Source: a bacterium (GTDB lineage: Bacteria > Chloroflexota > Dormibacteria > Aeolococcales > Bog-877). From it: 34,483 nucleotides of DNA. Made by a program: the position numbers and the translations under genes. Within the stretch, counting starts at the first letter, position 1, and each line of letters starts with the position of its first letter. The stretch covers positions 1-34,483 of the forward strand of contig JAKBTP010000101.1 in the NCBI GenBank assembly GCA_021844355.1, given 5' to 3'. Positions 7,064 through 14,269 of this stretch are shown here, in pieces. Under the pieces are notes generated by a model, which was not told the DNA's origin, ran no database searches, and saw only the letters and a list, made by a program, of their open reading frames with translations.

Positions 7064-7155
7064 AGCCCATCCAGCATATGCCGATCCTCGGGGAGGGCCG
7101 CAGAGGTCGCGGCTTCCGCTGTGGGCGCCCCTGCTCGCTCCGGGCCCCTCCGGGT

Positions 7156-7161
7156 TAGACT
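7156..7161 (+). promoter_or_regulatory. -10 element TAGACT upstream of the dehydrogenase
   Basis: TAGACT (one mismatch to TATAAT in the key positions) lies in the 130-base divergent region between the PucR gene and the dehydrogenase. Transcription would begin near 7168, just before an ATG at 7171 that opens a nine-codon upstream ORF. No -35 is obvious, as expected if an activator such as the divergent PucR protein is needed. Confidence 0.45.
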
Positions 7162-7170
7162 CGAGAGGAG

Positions 7171-7200
7171 ATGTGGGGCTCTGAGGCTCGCGGATGCTAG
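7171..7200 (+). CDS. Nine-codon upstream ORF overlapping the dehydrogenase start
   Basis: The frame ATG...TAG encodes MWGSEARGC. It opens about two or three bases after the predicted transcription start and its stop (7198-7200) lies inside the first codons of the dehydrogenase (ATG 7194). Such a nearly leaderless peptide could couple or attenuate translation of the main gene. It may be coincidence; its weight comes from two similar cases at 10144 and 25930. Confidence 0.3.
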   Translation: MWGSEARGC

Positions 7201-8237
7201 CCGCCTACGCGACCAGGGTGGGTGGTGAGGACCCGCTGGCCAACCTCGAGGTGGGGGAGAGGCCGCGGCCGCAGCCGGGCCCTGGGTGGGCGCTGCTGCG
7301 CACCGAGGCGGTCTCGCTCAACCACCACGACCTCTGGACGCTGAGGGGGGTGGGCGCGCCGCCCGGGAGCCTGCCCCGGATCCTGGGCTGCGACGTGGCC
7401 GGGAGGGTGGAGGCGTATGGGCCGGACACCGAAGAGGCGCTGCCCTTGGGCTCTTCCACCGTGGCCCACGCGGTGATCACCTGTGGGGCCTGCGACGCCT
7501 GTCTGGGCCCCGACGAGACCTCCTGCCGCCACTTCGCCATGCTCAGTGAGGGCCCGTACGAGGGCACGCTCGCGGAATACTGCCTGGTGCCCGCGACCAA
7601 CCTCTTCCCCATGCCGGCCGGCCTCTCGGCGCCGGAGGCCGCCTGCCTTCCCACGGCCTACCTCACCGCCTACCGCATGCTGTTCACCAAGGCGCGGCTG
7701 CAACCGGGGGCCACGGTTCTGATCCAGGGTGCCGGCGGGGGGCTGGCCACGGCGGCCCAGGCTCTGGCGCTGGCAGCTGGCCTCCGGGTCCTGGTCAGCA
7801 GCCGCTCGGAGGAGAAACGGCTTCGCGCTCTGGCCCGGGGCGCTCACCAGGCGTTGCCCCCCGGCCGGGAGGCGGTCTCGGCAATCATGGACCTGACCGG
7901 CGGAGAGGGGGTCGACGCGGTGATCGAGTCCGTCGGGGAGCCGACCTGGGCCACCAGCCTCCGCTCTCTGCGCCGGGGCGGTGCGGTGGTGGTCGCCGGG
8001 GCCACGGGAGGGGCTGACCCGCCGGCCGACCTGCGGCGCGTCTTCTGGCGCCAGCTCCGGGTTCTCGGTTCGACCATGGGGACCAGGGCCGAGTTCCGAG
8101 CCCTCCTGGGGTTCACCGAGGCCGCCGGGATCCACCCGCTCATCGACGAGGTCGTGCCCCTGGCCGGGGCCGTGTCCGCCTTCGCCAAGCTGGATTCCGG
8201 ATCGGCCATCGGGAAGCTGGTCGTCTCCGGCACCTGA
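7194..8237 (+). CDS. Medium-chain zinc-type alcohol dehydrogenase/quinone reductase family
   Basis: This 347-residue medium-chain dehydrogenase/reductase is an NAD(P)-dependent oxidoreductase of unknown substrate. The N-terminal GroES-like domain contains NHHDLWTLRG and LGCDVAGRVEAYG. The structural-zinc site is intact as CGACDACLGPDETSC (C-x2-C-x2-C-x7-C). The catalytic-zinc GHE motif is replaced by GCD, and His stands where the first zinc Cys is usual, so catalytic zinc may be absent or differently bound. The Rossmann fold carries GAGGGLATAA in place of canonical GxGxxG. It is divergent from, and may be controlled by, the PucR regulator. A GAGG sequence seven bases upstream supports the ATG start. 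Confidence 0.87.
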   Translation: MLAAYATRVGGEDPLANLEVGERPRPQPGPGWALLRTEAVSLNHHDLWTLRGVGAPPGSLPRILGCDVAGRVEAYGPDTEEALPLGSSTVAHAVITCGACDACLGPDETSCRHFAMLSEGPYEGTLAEYCLVPATNLFPMPAGLSAPEAACLPTAYLTAYRMLFTKARLQPGATVLIQGAGGGLATAAQALALAAGLRVLVSSRSEEKRLRALARGAHQALPPGREAVSAIMDLTGGEGVDAVIESVGEPTWATSLRSLRRGGAVVVAGATGGADPPADLRRVFWRQLRVLGSTMGTRAEFRALLGFTEAAGIHPLIDEVVPLAGAVSAFAKLDSGSAIGKLVVSGT

Positions 8238-8272
8238 CCCAGCGCCCGTCCTGGGAGAGGTCCAGCTGCGCC

Positions 8273-8281
8273 TGGTAGAGT
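8273..8281 (+). promoter_or_regulatory. Extended -10 TGGTAGAGT
   Basis: TGnTAGAGT lies in the 126-base gap before the dynamin-like GTPase gene and matches an extended -10 element. Initiation would be near 8288, giving a leader of about 76 bases with a good AGGAGG. No -35 is evident. Confidence 0.4.
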
Positions 8282-8363
8282 CCAGGGCGGCGATGGGGCC
8301 CGCCTGCGCCGGCTGCCGCCGGATGATGGCTTCTACCTCTTTCCCCGCAGGCAGGAGGTGGTT

Positions 8364-10088
8364 GTGGAGACGGTCCCCGAGGCGGCGCCCGGATCTTCGC
8401 TGGCCGGGTGGAGCCAGTCACGAGATCAGGCCCTCCAGGTCCTGGACCGGCTGGCGGAGATGGCGGAGTGGCGAGGTGACAGCGCCGGGGCGGAGAGGCT
8501 CCGTGCGGCCCGGGAGCGACTGGGCGCCGGGCGGCTGAACCTGGCCGTCCTGGGCGAGTTCAAGCGCGGCAAGAGCACGCTCATAAACCGGCTGCTGGGC
8601 GCTCCGGTGCTGCCGGTGGGAGTCGTTCCGATGACCTCCCTCCCCATCCTGGTCGAGCATGGGGCCCGTCCGGAGCTCGCGGTCGAGCTGGCCACCGGCG
8701 AGCAGCTCCGACTCGGGCCGGAAGCTCTGCGGGAGTACGCCACCGAGTCGGGCAATCCGGTGAATCGTCGCCAGGTGACCCGGGTGGTCGTCCGCCATCC
8801 GGCCCCGATCCTGGCGGCCGGGGTGGTGCTGGTCGACACACCCGGGATCGGCTCGGCGCACGATCACAACACGGAGGTGGCGCACCGGGCGCTGGCCGAG
8901 GCCGACGCTGCCGTCTTCGTGCTCTCGGTCGACAGCCCGGCCAGCCGGGCCGAGCTGGACTTCCTCCGCTCAGTCCGGGAGCGGGTGGGGCGTCTGATCT
9001 TCGTTTTGAACAAGGTGGACCTGGTCAGTGCGCCCGAGCTCGAGGAGGCTGCCCAGTTTGTGCGCCGGACGCTCAGCTCCGACGCCGATGGCCTGCCGAC
9101 CGACCTCTTCCCGCTGTCGGCGCGGGAGGGAGATGCCGGCTTCGCGGCGTTCCGCGCCCACCTGGAGGCTGCCCTCACCGGGGGCCGGGCCTCACTGCTC
9201 CTGGGGCGGATGCGCGGCCTGGGCCGAGAGGCGCTGGCGGAGGAGCGTCGGATGGTGGCGCTCCAGCGGTCGGCGATGCGTCTCTCCACCGAGGAGGCGC
9301 ACCAGCGCGCCGAGGGGCTGGAGCGCCTGCTCGGCGAGGTGCGGCGGGCCGCGGTCGAGGTGGAGCAGCTGCTGCACTCCGACGTGGACCGGCTGGTGCC
9401 CGAGGTGGCCAAGCCGGCCATCGAGGAGTTCCGGGCGGCGGCGCTCGCGACCCTGGCCGCGCGGGTACGAGAGCTGGCGGGGTCGGGAAGCTCCCCCCGC
9501 CAGCTGCAGGCCGAGGTCGGCGAGCGGCTCGCCGGCCTGGTCCGGGACTGGATGGGCCGCATCGAGGAGGAGGTGACCGGCGCGCTGGAACCGGTCGCCG
9601 AGCGCCACTCGCAGAGGGCGAACCGGATGCTGGCTTCGGCTTCCGCCCAGATCGCGGCGCTCTTCGAGGTCGACCTAGCCCCCGTGTCCCTAGGAGAGGA
9701 GATGGGAGCGGCCAGCTCGCGACTGGTGCTCCTCGACGATCAGCCGCTCGCCCTGGAGGCCGCCGCGTCCGGCCTGCGCCAGCTCGCTCCGGGCCGCCTG
9801 GGCCGGCGGCTGGTGGAGCGGGAGGCGCTATCCCGGGTGGAGGGGGCCGTCGACCGCCACTGTGGCCGGCTGCGCTACGACATCGCCACACGGTTGGGTC
9901 GCAAGGAAGCGGAGTGGCGCCGCCAGCTCCGCGGGACGCTGGAGCGCCTGGAGGCGACCGTCCGGCGGGCCGGTGAGCTGGCGGAGACGGCGCGCTCCGA
10001 GGGGGCCGAGGCGTGGGCCCGGGCGGTGGCCGAGCTGGACCAGAGGGAGCGTGAAGTGGAGTTCCTGGAGCGGAAGCTGGCGGCCTGA
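8364..10088 (+). CDS. Dynamin-like GTPase
   Basis: This 574-residue bacterial dynamin-superfamily GTPase has all GTP-binding elements: G1 GEFKRGKST (64-72), G2 Thr91 in VVPMTSLPIL, G3 DTPG (158-161) and G4 NKVD (216-219). The remaining 300 residues are almost wholly charged helices, consistent with a stalk or bundle (for example around 315-345 and 520-574). I see no hydrophobic paddle or transmembrane segment such as membrane-remodelling dynamins often carry. It may therefore bind membranes peripherally or need a partner. A GTG at 8358 is possible, but AGGAGG (8353-8358) sits five bases before the GTG at 8364, which I prefer. It stands alone; the lipid-synthesis cluster starts 70 bases after it. 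Confidence 0.88.
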   Translation: METVPEAAPGSSLAGWSQSRDQALQVLDRLAEMAEWRGDSAGAERLRAARERLGAGRLNLAVLGEFKRGKSTLINRLLGAPVLPVGVVPMTSLPILVEHGARPELAVELATGEQLRLGPEALREYATESGNPVNRRQVTRVVVRHPAPILAAGVVLVDTPGIGSAHDHNTEVAHRALAEADAAVFVLSVDSPASRAELDFLRSVRERVGRLIFVLNKVDLVSAPELEEAAQFVRRTLSSDADGLPTDLFPLSAREGDAGFAAFRAHLEAALTGGRASLLLGRMRGLGREALAEERRMVALQRSAMRLSTEEAHQRAEGLERLLGEVRRAAVEVEQLLHSDVDRLVPEVAKPAIEEFRAAALATLAARVRELAGSGSSPRQLQAEVGERLAGLVRDWMGRIEEEVTGALEPVAERHSQRANRMLASASAQIAALFEVDLAPVSLGEEMGAASSRLVLLDDQPLALEAAASGLRQLAPGRLGRRLVEREALSRVEGAVDRHCGRLRYDIATRLGRKEAEWRRQLRGTLERLEATVRRAGELAETARSEGAEAWARAVAELDQREREVEFLERKLAA

Positions 10089-10097
10089 GCTCGTGCC

Positions 10098-10136
10098 TTG
10101 ACTCCCTTGACCCCGTGGGGGTAACATACATAACGT
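10098..10136 (+). promoter_or_regulatory. Two offset promoters 9 bp apart before the ArsR gene
   Basis: TTGACT (10098-10103) and TAACAT (10122-10127) are separated by 18 bases. TTGACC (10107-10112) and TAACGT (10131-10136) have exactly the same 18-base spacing, shifted by nine bases. Both the -35 and -10 blocks appear as tandem 9-base repeats (TTGACtccc/TTGACcccg and TAACATACA/TAACGTCAC). This is the best sigma-70-type promoter region in the window and should drive the ArsR-ino1 transcript. Confidence 0.65.
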
Positions 10137-10139
10137 CAC

Positions 10140-10158
10140 CTTTATGAAAGAAGTCTTT
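10140..10158. promoter_or_regulatory. Interlocked inverted repeats, possible ArsR operator
   Basis: CTTT-ATG-AAAG (10140-10150) and AAAG-AAGT-CTTT (10147-10158) share the central AAAG. They lie at the predicted transcription start just before the regulator, a typical place for autoregulation. The arms are short, so confidence is limited. Confidence 0.35.
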
Positions 10159-10164
10159 AAGTGA
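10144..10164 (+). CDS. Six-codon leaderless upstream ORF coupled to the ArsR gene
   Basis: ATG at 10144 lies seven bases after the TAACGT -10 element, so the transcript would begin at or within a base of it. It encodes MKEVFK and stops at TGA 10162-10164, overlapping the GTG of the regulator as GTGA. The regulator has only a weak ribosome site of its own, so translation may be handed over from this peptide. This is inferred from position only. Confidence 0.4.
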   Translation: MKEVFK

Positions 10165-10604
10165 GCAGAGTCGGCTCGGACCGTGCCCGCCCCACCCGCC
10201 AGATCCTCCCGCTGGCTCTCACCCCCCTGGTGGAGGGAGACCTCGCCACCTACTTCGAGGGGCTGGCCAACCCCACCCGGCTGCACATAGTGGAGCGGCT
10301 GGCGCAGGTGAAGGAGGCCCGGGTCTCGGACGTGGCGATGCTCCTCGGGATCAGCCAGCCGCGGATGTCCTGGCACCTGCGCCTGCTGCGCCGCGCGGGC
10401 CTGGTCCTGACCCGCCGGGAGGGCCGCGAGGTCTTCTGCCGGCTAGATCGCACGTCGATCGCGGAGAACCTCTCCGCGTTCACGGCCCTGCTGGCCGGTG
10501 ACGGTCAGCCCGGGCTGGCCGAATCCAGGCTCGGCCCGGCCGAGACCATCAATCCGCCGTCCCCACGTCATGGCGTGGAGCGGTCGCTTCCGGAGGTGAT
10601 CTGA
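10161..10604 (+). CDS. ArsR-family winged-helix regulator
   Basis: This 147-residue ArsR/SmtB-type repressor has a dimer helix with LANPTRLHIVERLAQ (35-49). A helix-turn-helix follows at 55-80 (VSDVAMLLGISQPRMSWHLR), then a beta wing with VLTRREGREVFCRLD. The metal-binding CxC motif of helix 3 is missing, and only one cysteine (C93) is present, so it is unlikely to be an arsenic or zinc sensor. A proline-rich tail of about 45 residues follows the core. The gene is preceded by two offset promoters and interlocked inverted repeats. It ends one base before ino1, so it probably regulates inositol-lipid synthesis. The GTG start fits the GTGA overlap with an upstream ORF. Confidence 0.85.
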   Translation: MSRVGSDRARPTRQILPLALTPLVEGDLATYFEGLANPTRLHIVERLAQVKEARVSDVAMLLGISQPRMSWHLRLLRRAGLVLTRREGREVFCRLDRTSIAENLSAFTALLAGDGQPGLAESRLGPAETINPPSPRHGVERSLPEVI

Positions 10605-10605
10605 G

Positions 10606-11784
10606 GTGAGCAAGAAAGTCCGCGTGGCCATCATCGGAGTGGGGAATTGCGCCTCCTCCCTCGTCCAGGGGGTGGAGTTCTACCGCCACACCGAGCCTTC
10701 CCAGTTCGTGCCCGGGCTGATGCACGTGGACCTCGGGGGGTATCACGTGGGGGACATCGAGTTCTCCGCCGCCTTCGACATCGACAAGGAGAAGGTGGGA
10801 TACGACCTCGGCGAGGCGATCTGGAGGGGACAGAACAACACGGTGGCCTTCGCCAAGGTGGGGCCGCTCGGGGTGCCCGTGCATCGCGGGATGACCCACG
10901 ACGGCCTGGGCAAGTACCTCTCCGAGGTCATCGAGAAGGCCCCTGGCCCCACCGCCGACATCGTCAAGATCCTCAAGGACACCGGCACCGACGTGGTGGT
11001 CAACTACCTGCCGGTGGGCTCCGAGATGGCCACCAAGTGGTACACCGAGCAGATCCTGGAGGCCGGCTGCGCCATGGTCAACTGCATGCCGGTGTTCATC
11101 GCCCGCGAGCAGTACTGGCGGCAGCGCTTCGAGGAGCGCGGGCTGCCGATCATCGGGGATGACATCAAGTCCCAGGTGGGCTCGACCATCATCCACCGGG
11201 TGCTGACCCGGCTCTTCCAGGAGCGCGGGGTCAAGTTGGAGCACACCTATCAGCTCAACTTCGGAGGCAACACCGACTTCCTCAACATGCTGGAGCGCGA
11301 GCGGCTGGTCAGCAAGAAGATCTCCAAGACCAACTCCGTCCTCTCCCAGATGGAGCACGAGATCGGGCGGGATGACGTGCACATCGGCCCCAGCGACTAC
11401 GTGCCCTGGCTGAAGGACCGCAAGTGGGCGCACATCCGGATGGAGGGCAAGGCCTTCGGGGAGGTGCCCCTCACCGTGGACCTGAAGCTCGAGGTCCACG
11501 ACTCCCCCAACTCGGCCGGGATCGTCATCGACGCCGTCCGCTGCTGCAAGCTCGGCCTGGAGCGGGGGCTGTCCGGGGCGCTCGAGGGTCCCTCCTCCTA
11601 CTTCATGAAGTCACCGCCATTCCAGGTCTCGGACGAGCGCGCTCACGAACTGACCGAGCTCTTCATCGCCGGCCGGGTCGGGGCCAAGTGCATCAGCGAC
11701 CCTGAGGCGGACCACGCTCCCCGGGCGAGCCAGGATGGGACCGCGGATACCCAGCCTCTCGCCGTCCGCCCAGCGGAAGGGTAG
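10606..11784 (+). CDS. ino1: Myo-inositol-1-phosphate synthase
   Basis: This enzyme converts glucose-6-phosphate to myo-inositol-1-phosphate with NAD, the first step toward phosphatidylinositol. The 392-residue protein has the Rossmann motif GVGNCASSL (11-19) and family blocks such as NYLPVGSEMATKWY, GDDIKSQVGSTIIHR, NFGGNTDFLNM and HDSPNSAGIVIDAVRCCKLG. Length and motifs match the shorter actinobacterial-type enzyme. A tail of about 30 Asp/Ala/Pro-rich residues extends beyond the usual C-terminus. GGAGGTGAT lies upstream of the GTG, which is one base after the ArsR stop. A 251-base gap follows before the acyltransferase. Confidence 0.95.
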   Translation: MSKKVRVAIIGVGNCASSLVQGVEFYRHTEPSQFVPGLMHVDLGGYHVGDIEFSAAFDIDKEKVGYDLGEAIWRGQNNTVAFAKVGPLGVPVHRGMTHDGLGKYLSEVIEKAPGPTADIVKILKDTGTDVVVNYLPVGSEMATKWYTEQILEAGCAMVNCMPVFIAREQYWRQRFEERGLPIIGDDIKSQVGSTIIHRVLTRLFQERGVKLEHTYQLNFGGNTDFLNMLERERLVSKKISKTNSVLSQMEHEIGRDDVHIGPSDYVPWLKDRKWAHIRMEGKAFGEVPLTVDLKLEVHDSPNSAGIVIDAVRCCKLGLERGLSGALEGPSSYFMKSPPFQVSDERAHELTELFIAGRVGAKCISDPEADHAPRASQDGTADTQPLAVRPAEG

Positions 11785-12035
11785 GGCGCCAGGGGACGGG
11801 CTGGGGCCCCGGGGAATCGGATGGCGACCGCGACGGCGGCGGGCAGGGGGACCGGCCGGCTCCTGTCGTCGCCCGTCCAGACCACCTCTGAGTGGGTCTG
11901 CCGGGGTGCGCACGGCGCCAGACTCCTCGAGCCCCTCCCCGGGCCACCCACCGGGAGCGCCGGAGAGCGGTCCCGGGCGTGCACGCAGTGGTCCGCCTCC
12001 CACCACCACCCGGCGCCAGTTCCGGGCGGCGGGAG

Positions 12036-13100
12036 ATGAAGGTCCGGGTGGTCCCCAGCCCGCGCGCCGCGCTCGGGCGGGTGCGTCAGGTCGCCCTGCC
12101 GTCCAGCCTGCCGCGCCCCGACCCCGACGAGCCCTGGCTGCCCTACCTCGGGTTGCGGACCGCGGAGGTGGTGATGCGCTCAGTGGACCGCCGGGTGGCC
12201 TACTGGTTCGCGGGGCCCCTGGCAGCGGCCCTCACCCTCTGCTGGCCCGCCCACTGGCGGGGGCTGCGGGCCAATCTCCAGGTGGTCTGCCCCGGCCTGG
12301 GCCGGAGGGAGATGCGCCGCCTTCTTCGAGCCAACGTGAGCAACTTCCTCAAGGCCTGGGTCGACGTGCTGCAGATGAGCCACCGGCCCCTCGAAGCCTG
12401 GACCCCCTGGGTGCGCACCGAGGACGCCCACCTTCTGGAGGAGGCGCGCCGGCTGGGCCGGGGGGTGATCATCGTCAGTCTGCACCTGGGCTCCTGGGAG
12501 GCCGCCATCGCCGCGCTCCGCGAGAACTTCGACGGGGTCGGGCTGGCGCTGCTGGCCGAACAGGTTCGGCCCATCCGCTGCTTCAACTGGCTGGTGCGCA
12601 ACCGCGCTCGGGTGGGCTGCCAGGTGGTTCCGCTCAACGTGGACGCGGTGCGCCGCGGGGACCAGGCGGCGGTCCACCGTTCCGGGGCCGCGGCGGTGCG
12701 GCAGATCTACCGGATCCTGGGGGCCGGAGGCGTGGTGGTGATCGCCGTCGACCGTGACCTTCTGGGCACCGGTGCGGTGATGCCGTTCCTGGGGCACCGC
12801 GCCTCGATCCCGCTCGGGGCCGTCGAGATCGCCGCCCGGACCGGGGCGGCGGTGCTGCCCGTCTCCCTCACCCGCGATGCGCAGGACAACTATCACTGCC
12901 GCGGCTTCGCACCCTTCACGGTCACGCTGGGCGACGAGCCCCGCGCGGATCTGGAGGCGGCCGCCCGCCGCATCCTGCGCACCCTGGAGCCGGAGCTCCG
13001 GGCTCACCCCGACCAGTGGCATGTGATGAACCCGATCTTCGGCCCTCCGATGGCGGCCGAGGAGCCGGAGCCACCGGGGCTGCGTGAGGTGGCTTCGTGA
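12036..13100 (+). CDS. patA: Phosphatidylinositol mannoside-type acyltransferase (LpxL/HtrB family)
   Basis: This 354-residue LpxL/HtrB-fold acyltransferase belongs by context to the PIM-acylating branch, transferring a fatty acyl chain to the mannose of phosphatidylinositol mannoside at the inner membrane. The catalytic motif is H150-LGSW-E155. GRGVIIVSLHLGSWEAA precedes it, and GAVEIAARTGAAVLPVSLTR follows as the family's G-x-VP-like block. A hydrophobic N-terminal stretch is at about 55-72. The frame opens much earlier. I choose the ATG at 12036 because the region before LRANLQVV then has family length. An internal ATG at 12174 has a better ribosome site but would remove conserved N-terminal sequence. 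The end overlaps pimA as GTGA. The gene symbol is by context. Confidence 0.83.
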   Translation: MKVRVVPSPRAALGRVRQVALPSSLPRPDPDEPWLPYLGLRTAEVVMRSVDRRVAYWFAGPLAAALTLCWPAHWRGLRANLQVVCPGLGRREMRRLLRANVSNFLKAWVDVLQMSHRPLEAWTPWVRTEDAHLLEEARRLGRGVIIVSLHLGSWEAAIAALRENFDGVGLALLAEQVRPIRCFNWLVRNRARVGCQVVPLNVDAVRRGDQAAVHRSGAAAVRQIYRILGAGGVVVIAVDRDLLGTGAVMPFLGHRASIPLGAVEIAARTGAAVLPVSLTRDAQDNYHCRGFAPFTVTLGDEPRADLEAAARRILRTLEPELRAHPDQWHVMNPIFGPPMAAEEPEPPGLREVAS

Positions 13101-14269
13101 TCCGGGTGGGGATGGTCTCGCCCTATGACTACCAGCGGCCTGGCGGGGTTGGCGAGCATGTCCGCCACCTCGCCGAGGAGCTGCGGCGGCGCGGGCATCT
13201 GGTCAAGGTGCTGGCCCCGGCTGCCGGCGGCGAACGGTTGGATGTGGAGGGGTTGATCCCGCTCGGGCGGCCCATTCCCTTCCCCGCCAACGGCTCGGTG
13301 GCCAGGATCTCTCTCTCGTTCCATCTCACCCGCCGGATCCGTTCGGTCCTCGCCGAGGAGGCCTTCGACGTCATCCACATCCATGAGCCCCTCATGCCGG
13401 CTCTGCCGATCACCGTCCTCCGGCTGAACCAGGCCAGCGCCGCGGTTGGCACCTTCCATGCGTACGCCCGCCAGAACCTCGGGTACTACTACGGCCGTCC
13501 GCTCCTGCGTCGGCAGTTTCGCCATCTGGACGCCTGCATCGCGGTGTCGGAGCCGGCACGGCGCTTCGTGGCCCGCTACTTCCCCGGCGACTACACGGTG
13601 ATCCCCAACGGGATCGACCCTCAGCGGTTCCACCCGGAGGTGGCCCCCAAGTCTGGCATCAGAGACCCGCGGCGCACGACGATCCTCTTCCTGGGCCGCC
13701 TCGAGGAGCGAAAGGGGCTGTCCACCCTTCTCGACGCCTACCAGCTGCTCCGCCAGGTGCGCACCGACTGCCAGCTGGTGGTCATCGGGGACGGCCCGCT
13801 GCGCCGGGGGTACGAGAGGCGGGTCGAGGAGGAGGGGATCCCGGACGTCCGGTTCCTCGGGTTCGTCCCCGAGGAGGAGAAGCCCGCCCACCTGACCGCC
13901 TGCGACATCTATTGCGCCCCCAACACGGGCAAGGAGTCCTTCGGGGTGATCCTGCTGGAGGCCATGGCCAGCGGCCGCCCGGTGGTGGCGACCGCTATAG
14001 ATGGGTTCCGCCAGGTTCTCACCGACGGCCAGGAAGGGCTGCTGGTCCCCAAGGGGGATGAGGGGCAGATGGCCCGCGCCCTCGCCCAGCTGCTCGATCA
14101 TCCGGAGCTTCGCCTCGAGATGGGGCGGCGAGGCCGGATGACAGCCGAGCGTTACGCCTGGCCGCTGGTCGCGGACCGGGTGCTTCAGGTTTACCGTAGG
14201 GCGCTGCGCCAGCGCTCCTCCCAAGAGGTGCAACCAAGTGTTCAGCAGACTGCTCCAGGCCTCCGTTAG
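13097..14269 (+). CDS. pimA: GT4 mannosyltransferase, PimA-like
   Basis: This 390-residue GT-B glycosyltransferase probably transfers mannose from GDP-mannose to phosphatidylinositol on the cytoplasmic face of the membrane. The N-terminal acceptor domain starts with VSPYDYQRPGGVGEHVRHLA. H121 in GTFHAY corresponds to the PimA active-site histidine. The donor domain has R201 and K206 in GRLEERKG and the E-x7-E motif E280-SFGVILL-E288. These features match mycobacterial PimA, though many GT4 enzymes share them. The assignment is strengthened by the acyltransferase overlapping at its 5' end and the CDP-alcohol transferase overlapping its 3' end by 32 bases. Confidence 0.88.
   Translation: MIRVGMVSPYDYQRPGGVGEHVRHLAEELRRRGHLVKVLAPAAGGERLDVEGLIPLGRPIPFPANGSVARISLSFHLTRRIRSVLAEEAFDVIHIHEPLMPALPITVLRLNQASAAVGTFHAYARQNLGYYYGRPLLRRQFRHLDACIAVSEPARRFVARYFPGDYTVIPNGIDPQRFHPEVAPKSGIRDPRRTTILFLGRLEERKGLSTLLDAYQLLRQVRTDCQLVVIGDGPLRRGYERRVEEEGIPDVRFLGFVPEEEKPAHLTACDIYCAPNTGKESFGVILLEAMASGRPVVATAIDGFRQVLTDGQEGLLVPKGDEGQMARALAQLLDHPELRLEMGRRGRMTAERYAWPLVADRVLQVYRRALRQRSSQEVQPSVQQTAPGLR

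Noticed and set aside
6153..7070. 305-codon minus-strand frame starting at an ATG seven bases before the PucR GTG
   Set aside because: It is a shifted frame of the PucR gene with a Gly/Arg/Pro-rich low-complexity translation; the PucR frame has the helix-turn-helix and normal composition.
5549..7228. Plus-strand 559-codon frame opposite PucR
   Set aside because: It is antisense shadow of PucR and runs into the dehydrogenase; no domain is visible.
7194..8237. Idea that the dehydrogenase is the missing glycerol dehydrogenase for the dha genes
   Set aside because: It is 7 kb from the operon, divergent from a PucR regulator, and lacks the catalytic zinc signature. GldA is from an unrelated iron-type family, so there is no sequence support.
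11735..12757. 340-codon plus-strand frame across the ino1-acyltransferase junction
   Set aside because: It is out of frame with both genes and made almost entirely of Gly, Arg and Pro; it would not fill the 251-bp gap with a real gene.
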